A stretch of DNA of 9,954 nucleotides from Actinomycetes bacterium (lineage in GTDB: Bacteria > Actinomycetota > Actinomycetes > Actinomycetales > Actinomycetaceae): NCBI GenBank assembly GCA_023420745.1, contig JAEZVQ010000078.1, positions 1 through 9,954 of the forward strand, read 5' to 3'. How positions within the stretch are numbered: position 1 is the first letter of the stretch; each line of letters opens with the position of its first letter. The notes beneath the pieces are model-generated. The model did no database searches. It was given only the letters and a program-made list of their open reading frames with translations, and had not been told where the DNA came from. Below are positions 1-7,077 of this stretch, piece after piece. Both the position numbers and the translations under genes were made by a program.

Positions 1-236
1 CATCGTAATGCGCCCGCCGTTCCCCCGAGCGCGCCCCGCGCACGACAGGGGGAACACCGGCGCTCGACCTGCGCTCCGCCGCCGTCGATGAACTTCGCAC
101 CTTAGGAGTCCATCGCATTATTCACGACGACGAATGTACTCTCCACGGGCACGACCTCCACTCCTATCGGCGCGATGTGCACTGCGGTCGTCTTGCCGGC
201 TGGGCGCGGTTTTATCGACACGCCGAGCGTCGATAA
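1..236 (+). CDS. 3' end of YfiH/PgeF laccase-domain protein, apparently frameshifted
   Basis: Only the C-terminus lies in the window. The frame ending at the TAA at 234-236 reads GGTPALDLRSAAVDEL, then a cysteine-containing segment, then HSYRRD and GRLAGWARF. This is the usual C-terminal pattern of the YfiH/PgeF family (purine nucleoside/laccase-domain proteins, multicopper polyphenol oxidase-like); its zinc or copper ligands lie upstream, outside the window. The family gene commonly sits just before sepF in actinobacteria, which supports the call. The same frame has a TAA at 6-8 and no ATG, GTG or TTG between that stop and the conserved part. The plus-strand frame starting at position 1 reads well up to the run of five C at 22-26, and one extra C there would join the two frames smoothly. 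So the gene is either truly broken or carries a sequencing error. The family assignment is good; the intactness is doubtful. Confidence 0.7.
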
Positions 237-295
237 CCGGCGAGGGCGCACAATCGCACTAACGTGAGTGCCGCGACCATGATGCGTTGACGAAT

Positions 296-305
296 GGGGG
301 AGAGG
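296..305 (+). promoter_or_regulatory. Ribosome binding site of sepF
   Basis: A purine-rich run, GGGGGAGAGG, ends 7 bases before the ATG at 313. It supports that start for sepF. Confidence 0.7.
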
Positions 306-312
306 CGCACAA

Positions 313-768
313 ATGGCATCAGGATTCTTGGAAAAGCTTGGCTGGGCGTCGAGTGCCAATGGTGAAGAGGATACCGAGATGGACGACTACGACGGTTTTG
401 ACGACTCTGCGGACGTGGAATCGACCCCTGATTTCCTCAGTTCGGTCACCCCAATGTCGCGCCCGTCGGTGATTAGCGGGCGTTCGTCGTCAACACAGGG
501 AATGTCGCGCATCCGCACCGCACACCCGCGCACCTACGGGGATGTCGAGAAGATCGCCAAATGGTTGTGCGAGGGGATTCCGGTCATCGTCAACCTCGCC
601 GAGACTGCGGATCAGGATTGCCGCCGTATTGTCGACTTCTGCGTCGGCGTGACCTACGCGCTGGGTGGCACGCATGAACAAATCCACAAGCGCGTCCTCG
701 TCTTCACTCCGGAATCCGTGCGCATCGACAGCGCGGATTCTCGTACTGACCGCTCGTCGAGCTTCTGA
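313..768 (+). CDS. sepF: Cell division protein SepF
   Basis: SepF is a cytoplasmic protein that binds the FtsZ C-terminal tail and tethers the Z ring to the membrane; in actinobacteria, which lack FtsA, it is the main anchor. The product is 151 residues. Residues 1-13 (MASGFLEKLGWAS) look like the amphipathic membrane-binding helix. Residues about 14-65 are an acidic, Ser-rich linker. Residues about 66-145 form the SepF core, with RTAHPRTYGDVEKIA, then GIPVIVNL, then RRIVDFCVGVTYALGGT and the strand KRVLVFTPESVRI. The ATG is preceded by a clear ribosome binding site. The gene starts 76 bases after the yfiH end and ends 15 bases before yggT, so co-transcription with yggT is likely. The C-terminal tail is short and Ser/Asp/Arg-rich. 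No yggS gene lies between yfiH and sepF. Confidence 0.95.
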   Translation: MASGFLEKLGWASSANGEEDTEMDDYDGFDDSADVESTPDFLSSVTPMSRPSVISGRSSSTQGMSRIRTAHPRTYGDVEKIAKWLCEGIPVIVNLAETADQDCRRIVDFCVGVTYALGGTHEQIHKRVLVFTPESVRIDSADSRTDRSSSF

Positions 769-783
769 CGAATCCGGATCCAC

Positions 784-1083
784 GTGAACACTGTACTGAG
801 CTATATCGCCCTCGTCGCGTCGTGGTGCGTGTCGTTCTATACGTTCGTGCTCATCGCGCGGATGGTGCTCGACTGGATCCAATACTTTAGCCCCGACTGG
901 CGACCGGGACGTGCGCTGATCCTGGTCGCGAATATCGTCTACGCCTTGACCGATCCGCCGCTGCGGCTTTTGCGACGTGTGATTCCGCCGCTCAATCTCG
1001 GCGAAATCGCTATTGATGTCGGCTTCGTGGTACTGTTTTTTGGCGTGGTTCTCGCCGGGAGACTGGTGAGCGCCCTCATCTAG
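784..1083 (+). CDS. YggT family membrane protein
   Basis: This is a small integral membrane protein of 99 residues. It has two hydrophobic segments (residues about 5-30 and 73-97) joined by a loop that contains TDPPLRLLRRVIPPLNLG, the family signature (DP-L-RR-IPP-G). YggT proteins are usually found between sepF and divIVA in actinobacteria and Gram-positive bacteria. Their exact function is not settled; links to division and to osmotic or ion stress have been proposed. The start is GTG at 784, 15 bases after the sepF stop. No strong Shine-Dalgarno sequence precedes it, so translation may depend on coupling or readthrough from sepF. The length is normal for the family. Confidence 0.92.
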   Translation: MNTVLSYIALVASWCVSFYTFVLIARMVLDWIQYFSPDWRPGRALILVANIVYALTDPPLRLLRRVIPPLNLGEIAIDVGFVVLFFGVVLAGRLVSALI

Positions 1084-1133
1084 ATGCATCGAAGTGGCAG
1101 AATTGGGTAAACTCGAGGCTGCACAACGGTGCA

Positions 1134-1167
1134 TAACCGCAAAACTTGTACGTGTCCGACGCGGTTA
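1134..1167 (+). repeat. Inverted repeat in the divIVA leader
   Basis: TAACCGC at 1134-1140 and GCGGTTA at 1161-1167 are perfect 7-base complements around a 20-base loop. A smaller inverted repeat, TGCAC-AACG-GTGCA, lies just upstream, ending at 1133. Both sit in the 122-base gap between yggT and divIVA. That gap is long enough for a divIVA promoter, but I cannot place -35 and -10 boxes with confidence. The repeat could be an RNA hairpin or a protein-binding site. Confidence 0.4.
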
Positions 1168-1205
1168 CGGGTCGCGCGTGCTACGTGAGAATCTGAGGTG
1201 AACGC

Positions 1206-1817
1206 ATGGCACTGCTCACAACAGAAGATGTCTTGAATAAGACCTTCACGTCTGTGAAGTTCCGCGAAGGATACGACCCTGTTGAGGTTGACGAGTTCCT
1301 CGACGAAGTTGTCAACACGATCTACACCCTTCAGGTCGAAAACACTGAACTGAAGCAGAAGCTTGAAGCGGCACAGCGTCGCGTTGACGATCTTCCCGCC
1401 GATGGCGCGGTTGAGGCTCCCGTTGCTGAGGAGCCGGCAGTGGTCGAGACCGCTGAACCCGAGGTCGCTGCTGAGCCGACCCCCGAGCCCGTTGCTCCTG
1501 CTACTCCCGTTCGCGAAGAGCCCTCTCGCGCTCCGGAAGATGCGACTGCAATGCTCGCTCTTGCCCAGCGCGTCCACGACGAATACGTGTCGAATGGTCG
1601 TGAAGAAGGCGAACGCATCGTTGCTGAAGCCCACGCCGAAGGTGAACACATTATCCGCGAAGCTGAAGGCAAGCGCAGCGAGGTGCTCGCCCAGCTCGAA
1701 CAGGAACGCGGCATGCTCGAGTCGAAGATCGACGAGCTCAAGCACTTTGAAAGCGACTACCGTTCAAAGCTGCGTGACCACCTCCAGCGCCTCCTCGGTG
1801 AGGTCAGCGAATCCTGA
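1206..1817 (+). CDS. divIVA: DivIVA/Wag31 polar growth and septum-site protein
   Basis: DivIVA (Wag31 in mycobacteria) is a coiled-coil scaffold that binds curved membrane at poles and septa and, in actinobacteria, directs peptidoglycan synthesis there. The product has 203 residues. The N-terminal lipid-binding domain (residues 1-60) carries the signature TSVKFREGYDPVEVDEFLDE, followed by a coiled coil. Residues about 61-110 are a linker rich in Ala, Pro, Glu and Val. Residues about 111-200 form a second coiled coil rich in Glu, Arg and Lys. It is shorter than mycobacterial Wag31 (about 260 residues). GAGGTG at 1195-1200, 5 bases before the ATG, acts as ribosome binding site. Several Thr residues in the linker (82, 92, 100) are in the region where Wag31 is phosphorylated in mycobacteria; similar control here is only an inference. 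A hairpin follows the gene. Confidence 0.95.
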   Translation: MALLTTEDVLNKTFTSVKFREGYDPVEVDEFLDEVVNTIYTLQVENTELKQKLEAAQRRVDDLPADGAVEAPVAEEPAVVETAEPEVAAEPTPEPVAPATPVREEPSRAPEDATAMLALAQRVHDEYVSNGREEGERIVAEAHAEGEHIIREAEGKRSEVLAQLEQERGMLESKIDELKHFESDYRSKLRDHLQRLLGEVSES

Positions 1818-1847
1818 CACTGTCGTCCGCGCGACGGTGATTGAATG

Positions 1848-1886
1848 CACGCCAGGTGCAGGGTATTCGACCCTGCGCCTGGCGTG
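1848..1886 (+). terminator. Hairpin terminator after divIVA
   Basis: A 17-base left arm (1848-1864), the loop ATTCG (1865-1869) and a 17-base right arm (1870-1886) pair along their whole length with a single T-G wobble. The hairpin starts 30 bases after the divIVA stop. The downstream tail, ATTCTC, has few T residues, which is common in G+C-rich actinobacteria. It most likely ends the sepF-yggT-divIVA transcript and makes lspA-rluD-dnaE a separate unit. Confidence 0.75.
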
Positions 1887-1906
1887 ATTCTCACTTGGGG
1901 ATGGTC

Positions 1907-1932
1907 TCTCACGCCTCGGGACGCTAGTGAGA
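1907..1932 (+). repeat. Short inverted repeat upstream of lspA
   Basis: TCTCAC at 1907-1912 and GTGAGA at 1927-1932 are perfect complements around a 14-base loop. They lie between the divIVA terminator and the lspA start, where the lspA promoter should be. This could be an operator or an RNA hairpin, but six bases can also arise by chance. Confidence 0.25.
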
Positions 1933-1963
1933 TTGGTCGTGTCATCGGCGGTCGAGAAAGGGT

Positions 1964-1969
1964 GAAGGA
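1964..1969 (+). promoter_or_regulatory. Ribosome binding site that fixes the lspA start
   Basis: GAAGGA lies 7 bases before the GTG at 1977. The open frame extends further upstream to an ATG at 1845, but that stretch crosses the divIVA terminator and has no family similarity. This site therefore favours the GTG. Confidence 0.7.
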
Positions 1970-1976
1970 TACCGAC

Positions 1977-2534
1977 GTGAATGCCTCTGCGACGCGAGGA
2001 ACGAATATCCGCGCACTGGCGACGATCGTCGCCATCATGGTGGTCAGTTGCATTGTCGACCAGGTGACGAAGTTCTGGGCGCTGACCACACTCGACTCCG
2101 GTGCGACTGTTCCCTTGATCGGGCATTTCATCACCGCGCAGCTGGTGTTCAATTCCGGTGCCGCATTCTCGATGCTCAACCACGCCACCTGGGTATTCAC
2201 CATCTTTTCTGCGGTGATTTGCCTCGGCGGTTTGGTCGTCATGCCGCGGGTGCGCAACCTCTGGTGGGCGATCGCGGTGGGGTTCTTGCTCGGTGGCGCG
2301 TGGGGCAACCTCATCGACCGGCTGATCCAGGCGCCGGGATTCGGCGTTGGGCACGTTGTCGATTTCCTTAACTGGAACAACTGGTTCGTCGGCAATGTTG
2401 CCGACATATGGATTGTCGGTGCAGCTGTTGCCCTGGTACTCCTCGGTCTCCTCGGCGTCCCCTACGACCGCAGCGGCGCCGATCAGCGCCACGCACCATC
2501 ATCCGCGGACAGTCGCGATGGGCTGGGGGCGTGA
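1977..2534 (+). CDS. lspA: Lipoprotein signal peptidase (signal peptidase II)
   Basis: LspA is a membrane aspartyl protease that removes the signal peptide from diacylglyceryl-modified prolipoproteins, after Lgt and before mature lipoproteins are released to the cell surface. From the GTG start the product has 185 residues. It shows the family blocks in order: DQVTKFWAL near the first membrane helix, VFNSGAAFSM, GGAWGNLIDRL, VVDFLNW and GNVADIWIVGA. The two catalytic aspartates are those of VVDF (residue 129) and NVAD (residue 143). Four hydrophobic segments fit the known topology. The C-terminal 25 or so residues are hydrophilic and unconserved. The stop lies 3 bases before rluD; this lspA-rluD pairing is widespread in Gram-positive bacteria. 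The start is chosen for its ribosome binding site and because longer versions would read through a terminator. Confidence 0.93.
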   Translation: MNASATRGTNIRALATIVAIMVVSCIVDQVTKFWALTTLDSGATVPLIGHFITAQLVFNSGAAFSMLNHATWVFTIFSAVICLGGLVVMPRVRNLWWAIAVGFLLGGAWGNLIDRLIQAPGFGVGHVVDFLNWNNWFVGNVADIWIVGAAVALVLLGLLGVPYDRSGADQRHAPSSADSRDGLGA

Positions 2535-2537
2535 CCG

Positions 2538-3479
2538 ATGAGTGAACGGCGATTCCTCCCCGTCCCCGACGCGCTCGTCGGTCAACGCATCGACCGTGCG
2601 GTGGCTCGGATGCTCGGCATGTCGCGCACTGAGGTGCAGGAGATGTGCGAGGACGGGCGCATTGCGGTCAACGGTGTGACAGTGGGGAAATCGGAAAAAC
2701 TCGCCGCCACCGACATGATCGAAGTCGATATGACGCCGCCGGACGTGGATGTCGCCCCGGTGGTCGGCATGGACGTGCTTTACTCCGACGAGGACGTCAT
2801 TGTGGTGAACAAACCGGTGGGAGTGGCGGCTCACTCGGGACCGGGCTGGGATGGTCCGACTGTCCTCGCCGCATTGGAAGCGTCAGGGGTACGAATCTCG
2901 ACCTCGGGACCGCCGGAACGGCAAGGGATTGTCCACCGTCTCGATGTTGGCACCAGCGGTGCGATGGCGGTGGCGAAGTCGGAGCTGGCCTACACCAAGC
3001 TCAAACATGCGTTCAAAGACCGCCGGGTTCACAAAACCTACCATGCAGTCGTAGCGGGACACCCCGATCCGGAACGGGGGACAGTTGATGCACCCATCGG
3101 ACGCCACCCGTCGAAGGAATGGCGGATGGCTGTTGTAGCCGGAGGGCGTGAGGCAATCACCCACTACCGCACGCTCGAGCTCCTGCCCGCCGCCGCGTTG
3201 ATGGAGCTGATCCTCGACACTGGGCGCACCCACCAGATTCGCGTGCATATGTCGGCACTGGGGCATCCCTGTGTGGGGGATACCTTTTACGGTGCCGACG
3301 CCGCGCAGGCTGAGCGCCTGGGGCTGACGCGCCAATGGCTGCACGCGGCGCGGCTCGAGTTCACGCATCCGCGCACTGGAGTTGCCGTGCGTATCGAGGC
3401 TCCCTATCCCGATGACCTCAATCACGCCCTCGATGTTTTGCGTCACCCCGAGCGCCGCCACGGTGGGACGAACGACTAA
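2538..3479 (+). CDS. RluA/RluD-family 23S rRNA pseudouridine synthase
   Basis: This enzyme isomerises specific uridines to pseudouridine in RNA; RluD itself modifies helix 69 of 23S rRNA. The product has 313 residues. An S4 RNA-binding domain occupies residues about 14-62 (QRIDRAVARMLGMSR, then DGRIAVNG). The catalytic domain follows, with DVIVVNKPVGVAAH, the catalytic motif HRLDVGTSG (Asp136 is the nucleophile), the KTYHAVVAGHP strand and the TGRTHQIRVHMSALGHPCVGD block. The order and length are normal for RluD-type enzymes. The exact target uridines cannot be told from sequence, so no symbol is given. The gene begins 3 bases after lspA, with a G-rich ribosome binding site inside the lspA end, and stops 10 bases before dnaE. 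The three genes are likely one operon. Confidence 0.93.
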   Translation: MSERRFLPVPDALVGQRIDRAVARMLGMSRTEVQEMCEDGRIAVNGVTVGKSEKLAATDMIEVDMTPPDVDVAPVVGMDVLYSDEDVIVVNKPVGVAAHSGPGWDGPTVLAALEASGVRISTSGPPERQGIVHRLDVGTSGAMAVAKSELAYTKLKHAFKDRRVHKTYHAVVAGHPDPERGTVDAPIGRHPSKEWRMAVVAGGREAITHYRTLELLPAAALMELILDTGRTHQIRVHMSALGHPCVGDTFYGADAAQAERLGLTRQWLHAARLEFTHPRTGVAVRIEAPYPDDLNHALDVLRHPERRHGGTND

Positions 3480-3489
3480 ACTGGAGCGC

Positions 3490-6400
3490 ATGAGTCGCAC
3501 CGATCAGTTCGTCCACCTCCACAACCACACCGAGTATTCGATGCTCGACGGTGCGTCGAAAATCAAGCCGATGGTGGCCGAAGCTGCGCGGCTGGGACAG
3601 CCGGCCATCGCCGTGACCGACCACGGCTATCTCTTCGGAGCCTACGAGCTGTACAACACCGCGAAACAGCACGGGATCAAGCCGATTATGGGGCTGGAAG
3701 CCTACGTGACGCCGGGAACTTCACGCTTTGAGCAAACTCGCGTGCGCTGGGGTGAACAGTGGCAAAGTGACGATGACGTGTCTGCGCGCGGTGCCTACAC
3801 GCACTTGACGTTGATTGCAGAAAACACCACCGGGATGCACAATCTCTTCCGGTTGGGAACCTACGCCTCGCTCGAAGGGCAGTGGGGGAAATGGCCACGC
3901 GCCGATATGGAACTGCTCGAGCGCTATCACGAAGGGCTGATCGTCTTTACCGGCTGTCCCTCATCCGAAGTACAAGTGAGGATGCGCCTTGGACAATGGG
4001 ATGAGGCGGTGGCGGCAGCCGGGCGCCTGCGTGACATTTTTGGCAAGGACAATTTCTACGTCGAGCTGATGGATCACGGCATTGATATTGAGCGGCGAAC
4101 CCGCGCCGACCTCATTCGCCTCGCCGGATTGATGAACGCGCCGATGGTGGTGACGAACGACGCCCACTACGTCACGGCTGAGGACGCGGAAATCCAAGAC
4201 GCGCTGCTGTGCATCAACTCCGGGGTCACCCTCGACACGCCGGATCGATTCAAGTTCGACGGGACTGGCTACTACATTCGATCCGCTGAATCGATGCGAC
4301 GCGACTGGGAGGATATTCCCCAGGCGTGCGACAACACGCTGGCAATTGCTGAGCGCTGCGACGTTCACTTCACCACCACGGCAGACGGGGCTAACTTTAT
4401 GCCGCGTTTCCCCGTGCCCGTCGGGGAAGATGAGACTTCGTGGTTCGTCAAAGAGGTCGAGCGCGGTCTGGACTACCGTTTCCCCAAGGGTGTTCCTGAC
4501 GCGGTGCGCAAGCAAGCGGAGTATGAGGTTGGCATCATCTCGCAGATGGGGTTCCCCGGCTACTTCCTCGTCGTGTCTGACTTTATCCGCTGGGCAAAAG
4601 AACATGGAATTCGCGTAGGACCCGGTCGTGGTTCGGGCGCGGGGTCAATGGTTGCCTACGCAATGCGGATCACCGACCTCAACCCGATGGAACACGGTCT
4701 GCTCTTTGAACGCTTCCTCAACCCCGAGCGCGTGTCGATGCCCGACTTCGATGTCGACTTCGACGAACGTCGTCGCGGGGAGGTCATCGAGTACGTCACC
4801 CAGAAATACGGTGACGACCGCGTGGCGCAGGTTGTCACCTACGGGCGAATCAAAGCGAAGCAGGCGCTGAAAGACTCTGGGCGCATCCTCGGCAAACCCT
4901 ATTCGCTGGCTGAGAAGCTGACGAAGGCGATGCCGCCGACCGTGATGGGGAAAGACATTTCTGTCGCCGGGATTTTCAACCCCGAAGATAAGCGCTACGA
5001 CGAGGCAGCAGAGTTTCGTAAACTCCACGCGGAGGATCCTGAAACGCACACGGTCGTCGATATGGCGCGTGGTCTGGAGGGGCTGACTCGACAGTGGGGC
5101 GTCCACGCCTGTGCCGTGATCATGTCTTCAGCACCGCTTCGCGACATTATCCCGCTGATGAAACGACCCGCCGACGGTGCGATCATCACCCAGTTTGACT
5201 ATCCGACGTGCGAAACACTCGGACTGTTGAAGATGGACTTCCTCGGGCTGCGCAACCTCACAGTGATATCTGACGCGCTCGACAATATTGAGACGAACGG
5301 GAAAGAACGCCCCGACCTTGAACACGTCGGACTTGACGATTCCAAAACCTATGAGCTGTTGTCATCCGGTGATACTCTCGGCGTTTTCCAGCTCGATAGT
5401 TCGGGAATGCAAAAGCTACTCAAGCGCATGCACCCGGATAACTTTGAGGATATTTCCGCGGTTGGCGCGCTCTACCGCCCCGGCCCGATGGGAGCGGATT
5501 CGCATAACAAGTATGCCGATCGCAAGAACGGTCGCGCCGAGATTGAGCCGATCCACCCGGAGCTCGCCGAGCCGCTTGCCGAAATCCTCGACACGACCTA
5601 CGGTCTCATCGTCTACCAGGAACAGGTAATGGCGATCGCGCAAAAGGTCGCCGGCTATTCGCTGGGACAAGCAGACTTGCTACGCCGCGCCATGGGGAAG
5701 AAGAAGAAGGAAATCCTCGACAAGGAATACATCCCCTTCCACGACGGCATGGTGGAGCGCGGATACTCCGAGAACGCGGTGAAGACGCTGTGGGATATTC
5801 TCGTCCCCTTCTCGAACTATGCGTTCAATAAGTCGCACTCCGCGGCCTACGGGCTGGTGTCGTACTGGACCGCATGGCTCAAAGCGAACTATCCCACCGA
5901 ATACATGGCGGCACTGTTGACCTCTCAGGGTGACGACAAGGATAAGCTCGCACTCTACCTCGCCGAGTGTCGACGCATGGGCATTACCGTCCTCCCACCC
6001 GACGTCAATGAGTCGCACGCGACGTTCACACCAGCGGGGCGAGATATTCGATTTGGCTTAGCGGCGATTCGCAACGTTGGAAGAAACGTCGTCGATGCGA
6101 TTGTCGACGCGCGCGAGCAGCGCGGAGAGTTCGAGTCATTCGAGGATTTCCTCGACAAAGTTCCCAACCCGGTGTGTAACCGCCGCACCATTGAGTCGCT
6201 GATTAAGGCCGGTTCTTTCGATTCTCTCCACCAGTGTCGGCGTGCGTTGGTAGCGATCCACGAGGAAGCCGTCGATTCTGTCAGCGCTCTCAAACGCAAC
6301 GAGGCAGTGGGGCAGTTCGATCTCTTCGGAGCGACCCCTGACGTCGGGATGTCGTCGCTGTCGGTGTCGGTACCGGATATCCCCGAGTGGAATCGTCGGG

Positions 6401-7026
6401 ACAAACTGGCATTTGAACGCGAAATGCTCGGTCTCTACGTGTCGGATCACCCGCTGTCAGGGGTGGCGAGCGCTCTCGAACGCTACTGTGACCACCAGGT
6501 GGCGGCGATCCTGTCCGACGACAGTGTCAAGGATCGCCAGCAGGTGAGACTTGCTGGTTTGATCACGTCGGTGACGGTGAAGACGACGAAGAAGGGCGAC
6601 CTGTGGGCGATTGCCACGCTCGAGGATATGACCGGTTCGCTCGAAGTGTTGTTCTTCCCCCGCGTGTATGAAACGATTTCGCACGCACTCGCCACCGACC
6701 TCGTCGTCCAGATTGACGGGCGCATCCAGATTCGTGACGAGGAACGATCGGTTTCCGCACAGGCGATGACAATCCTCGACTTGCGAGACGATGGGCTGAG
6801 CACCGTGGAACTGACGCTGCCGTGGCATCAGTGCACCGAGCAGGTCATCACCCAGCTGCGCGACGTCCTCACCGCGCATCCCGGCGATTCACCGGTGCGG
6901 ATCGCGATTGAACGCCAGGACGGCCGCACCATCGTCACCGAGGCGCACCCGCAGCTGCGCGTCCAAGCGGACTCGTCGTTCTACTCCGACCTCAAGGTGG
7001 CGATGGGCTCGGCGATCCTGCGCTAG
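3490..7026 (+). CDS. dnaE: DNA polymerase III alpha subunit (DnaE1 type)
   Basis: This is the catalytic subunit of the replicative DNA polymerase, 1178 residues, normal for actinobacterial DnaE1. The N-terminal PHP domain (residues about 7-270) begins VHLHNHTEYSMLDG. It keeps all nine metal ligands expected for an active proofreading exonuclease: H11, H13, D20, H45, E70, H105, C156, D224 and H226. The polymerase palm has GRGSGAGSM, then PDFDVDFDE with catalytic D421 and D423, and the third aspartate D583 in KMDFLGLR. LGVFQLDSSGM and YRPGPM follow. The beta-clamp binding motif QFDLF lies at 942-946, and an OB fold at about 1018-1095 (RLAGLITSVTVKTTKKGDLW). The ATG at 3490 has GGAG 3 bases upstream; the frame is open 36 codons further up, but that part overlaps rluD and has no similarity. 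The gene ends convergent with cysE. Confidence 0.97.
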   Translation: MSRTDQFVHLHNHTEYSMLDGASKIKPMVAEAARLGQPAIAVTDHGYLFGAYELYNTAKQHGIKPIMGLEAYVTPGTSRFEQTRVRWGEQWQSDDDVSARGAYTHLTLIAENTTGMHNLFRLGTYASLEGQWGKWPRADMELLERYHEGLIVFTGCPSSEVQVRMRLGQWDEAVAAAGRLRDIFGKDNFYVELMDHGIDIERRTRADLIRLAGLMNAPMVVTNDAHYVTAEDAEIQDALLCINSGVTLDTPDRFKFDGTGYYIRSAESMRRDWEDIPQACDNTLAIAERCDVHFTTTADGANFMPRFPVPVGEDETSWFVKEVERGLDYRFPKGVPDAVRKQAEYEVGIISQMGFPGYFLVVSDFIRWAKEHGIRVGPGRGSGAGSMVAYAMRITDLNPMEHGLLFERFLNPERVSMPDFDVDFDERRRGEVIEYVTQKYGDDRVAQVVTYGRIKAKQALKDSGRILGKPYSLAEKLTKAMPPTVMGKDISVAGIFNPEDKRYDEAAEFRKLHAEDPETHTVVDMARGLEGLTRQWGVHACAVIMSSAPLRDIIPLMKRPADGAIITQFDYPTCETLGLLKMDFLGLRNLTVISDALDNIETNGKERPDLEHVGLDDSKTYELLSSGDTLGVFQLDSSGMQKLLKRMHPDNFEDISAVGALYRPGPMGADSHNKYADRKNGRAEIEPIHPELAEPLAEILDTTYGLIVYQEQVMAIAQKVAGYSLGQADLLRRAMGKKKKEILDKEYIPFHDGMVERGYSENAVKTLWDILVPFSNYAFNKSHSAAYGLVSYWTAWLKANYPTEYMAALLTSQGDDKDKLALYLAECRRMGITVLPPDVNESHATFTPAGRDIRFGLAAIRNVGRNVVDAIVDAREQRGEFESFEDFLDKVPNPVCNRRTIESLIKAGSFDSLHQCRRALVAIHEEAVDSVSALKRNEAVGQFDLFGATPDVGMSSLSVSVPDIPEWNRRDKLAFEREMLGLYVSDHPLSGVASALERYCDHQVAAILSDDSVKDRQQVRLAGLITSVTVKTTKKGDLWAIATLEDMTGSLEVLFFPRVYETISHALATDLVVQIDGRIQIRDEERSVSAQAMTILDLRDDGLSTVELTLPWHQCTEQVITQLRDVLTAHPGDSPVRIAIERQDGRTIVTEAHPQLRVQADSSFYSDLKVAMGSAILR

Positions 7027-7034
7027 CGACAACT

Positions 7035-7048
7035 GCCGCAGGAGCGGC
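7035..7048 (+). terminator. Possible short terminator between convergent dnaE and cysE
   Basis: GCCGC-AGGA-GCGGC makes a small perfect hairpin just after the dnaE stop. The rest of the 51-base gap can form competing hairpins (GCGG-CGA-CCGC at 7044-7054; CCGCC at 7051-7055 with GGCGG at 7073-7077). There is no T tail. It may serve both strands, but the evidence is weak. Confidence 0.3.
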
Positions 7049-7077
7049 GACCGCCATCCGGAGGGGTCGAAGGGCGG

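Noticed and set aside
490..1134. Long minus-strand open frame opposite sepF and yggT
   Set aside because: Its sequence is Arg/His/Asp-rich without family features, and both plus-strand genes there have clear signatures. It is a codon-bias shadow in G+C-rich DNA.
1818..1976. T-box or other riboswitch between divIVA and lspA
   Set aside because: The only strong structure is a simple hairpin directly after divIVA. No T-box or other conserved riboswitch core is visible.
1764..2492. Minus-strand open frame of 242 codons opposite lspA
   Set aside because: It runs through the divIVA terminator and lies opposite the LspA catalytic motifs. No ribosome binding site or recognisable domain.
3382..3489. 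36-codon N-terminal extension of DnaE
   Set aside because: It overlaps the end of rluD in another frame and does not resemble any DnaE N-terminus; the ATG at 3490 gives the standard start.
2883..3500. Minus-strand open frame opposite rluD
   Set aside because: It is antisense to the catalytic domain of a clear pseudouridine synthase and shows no protein-like features of its own.
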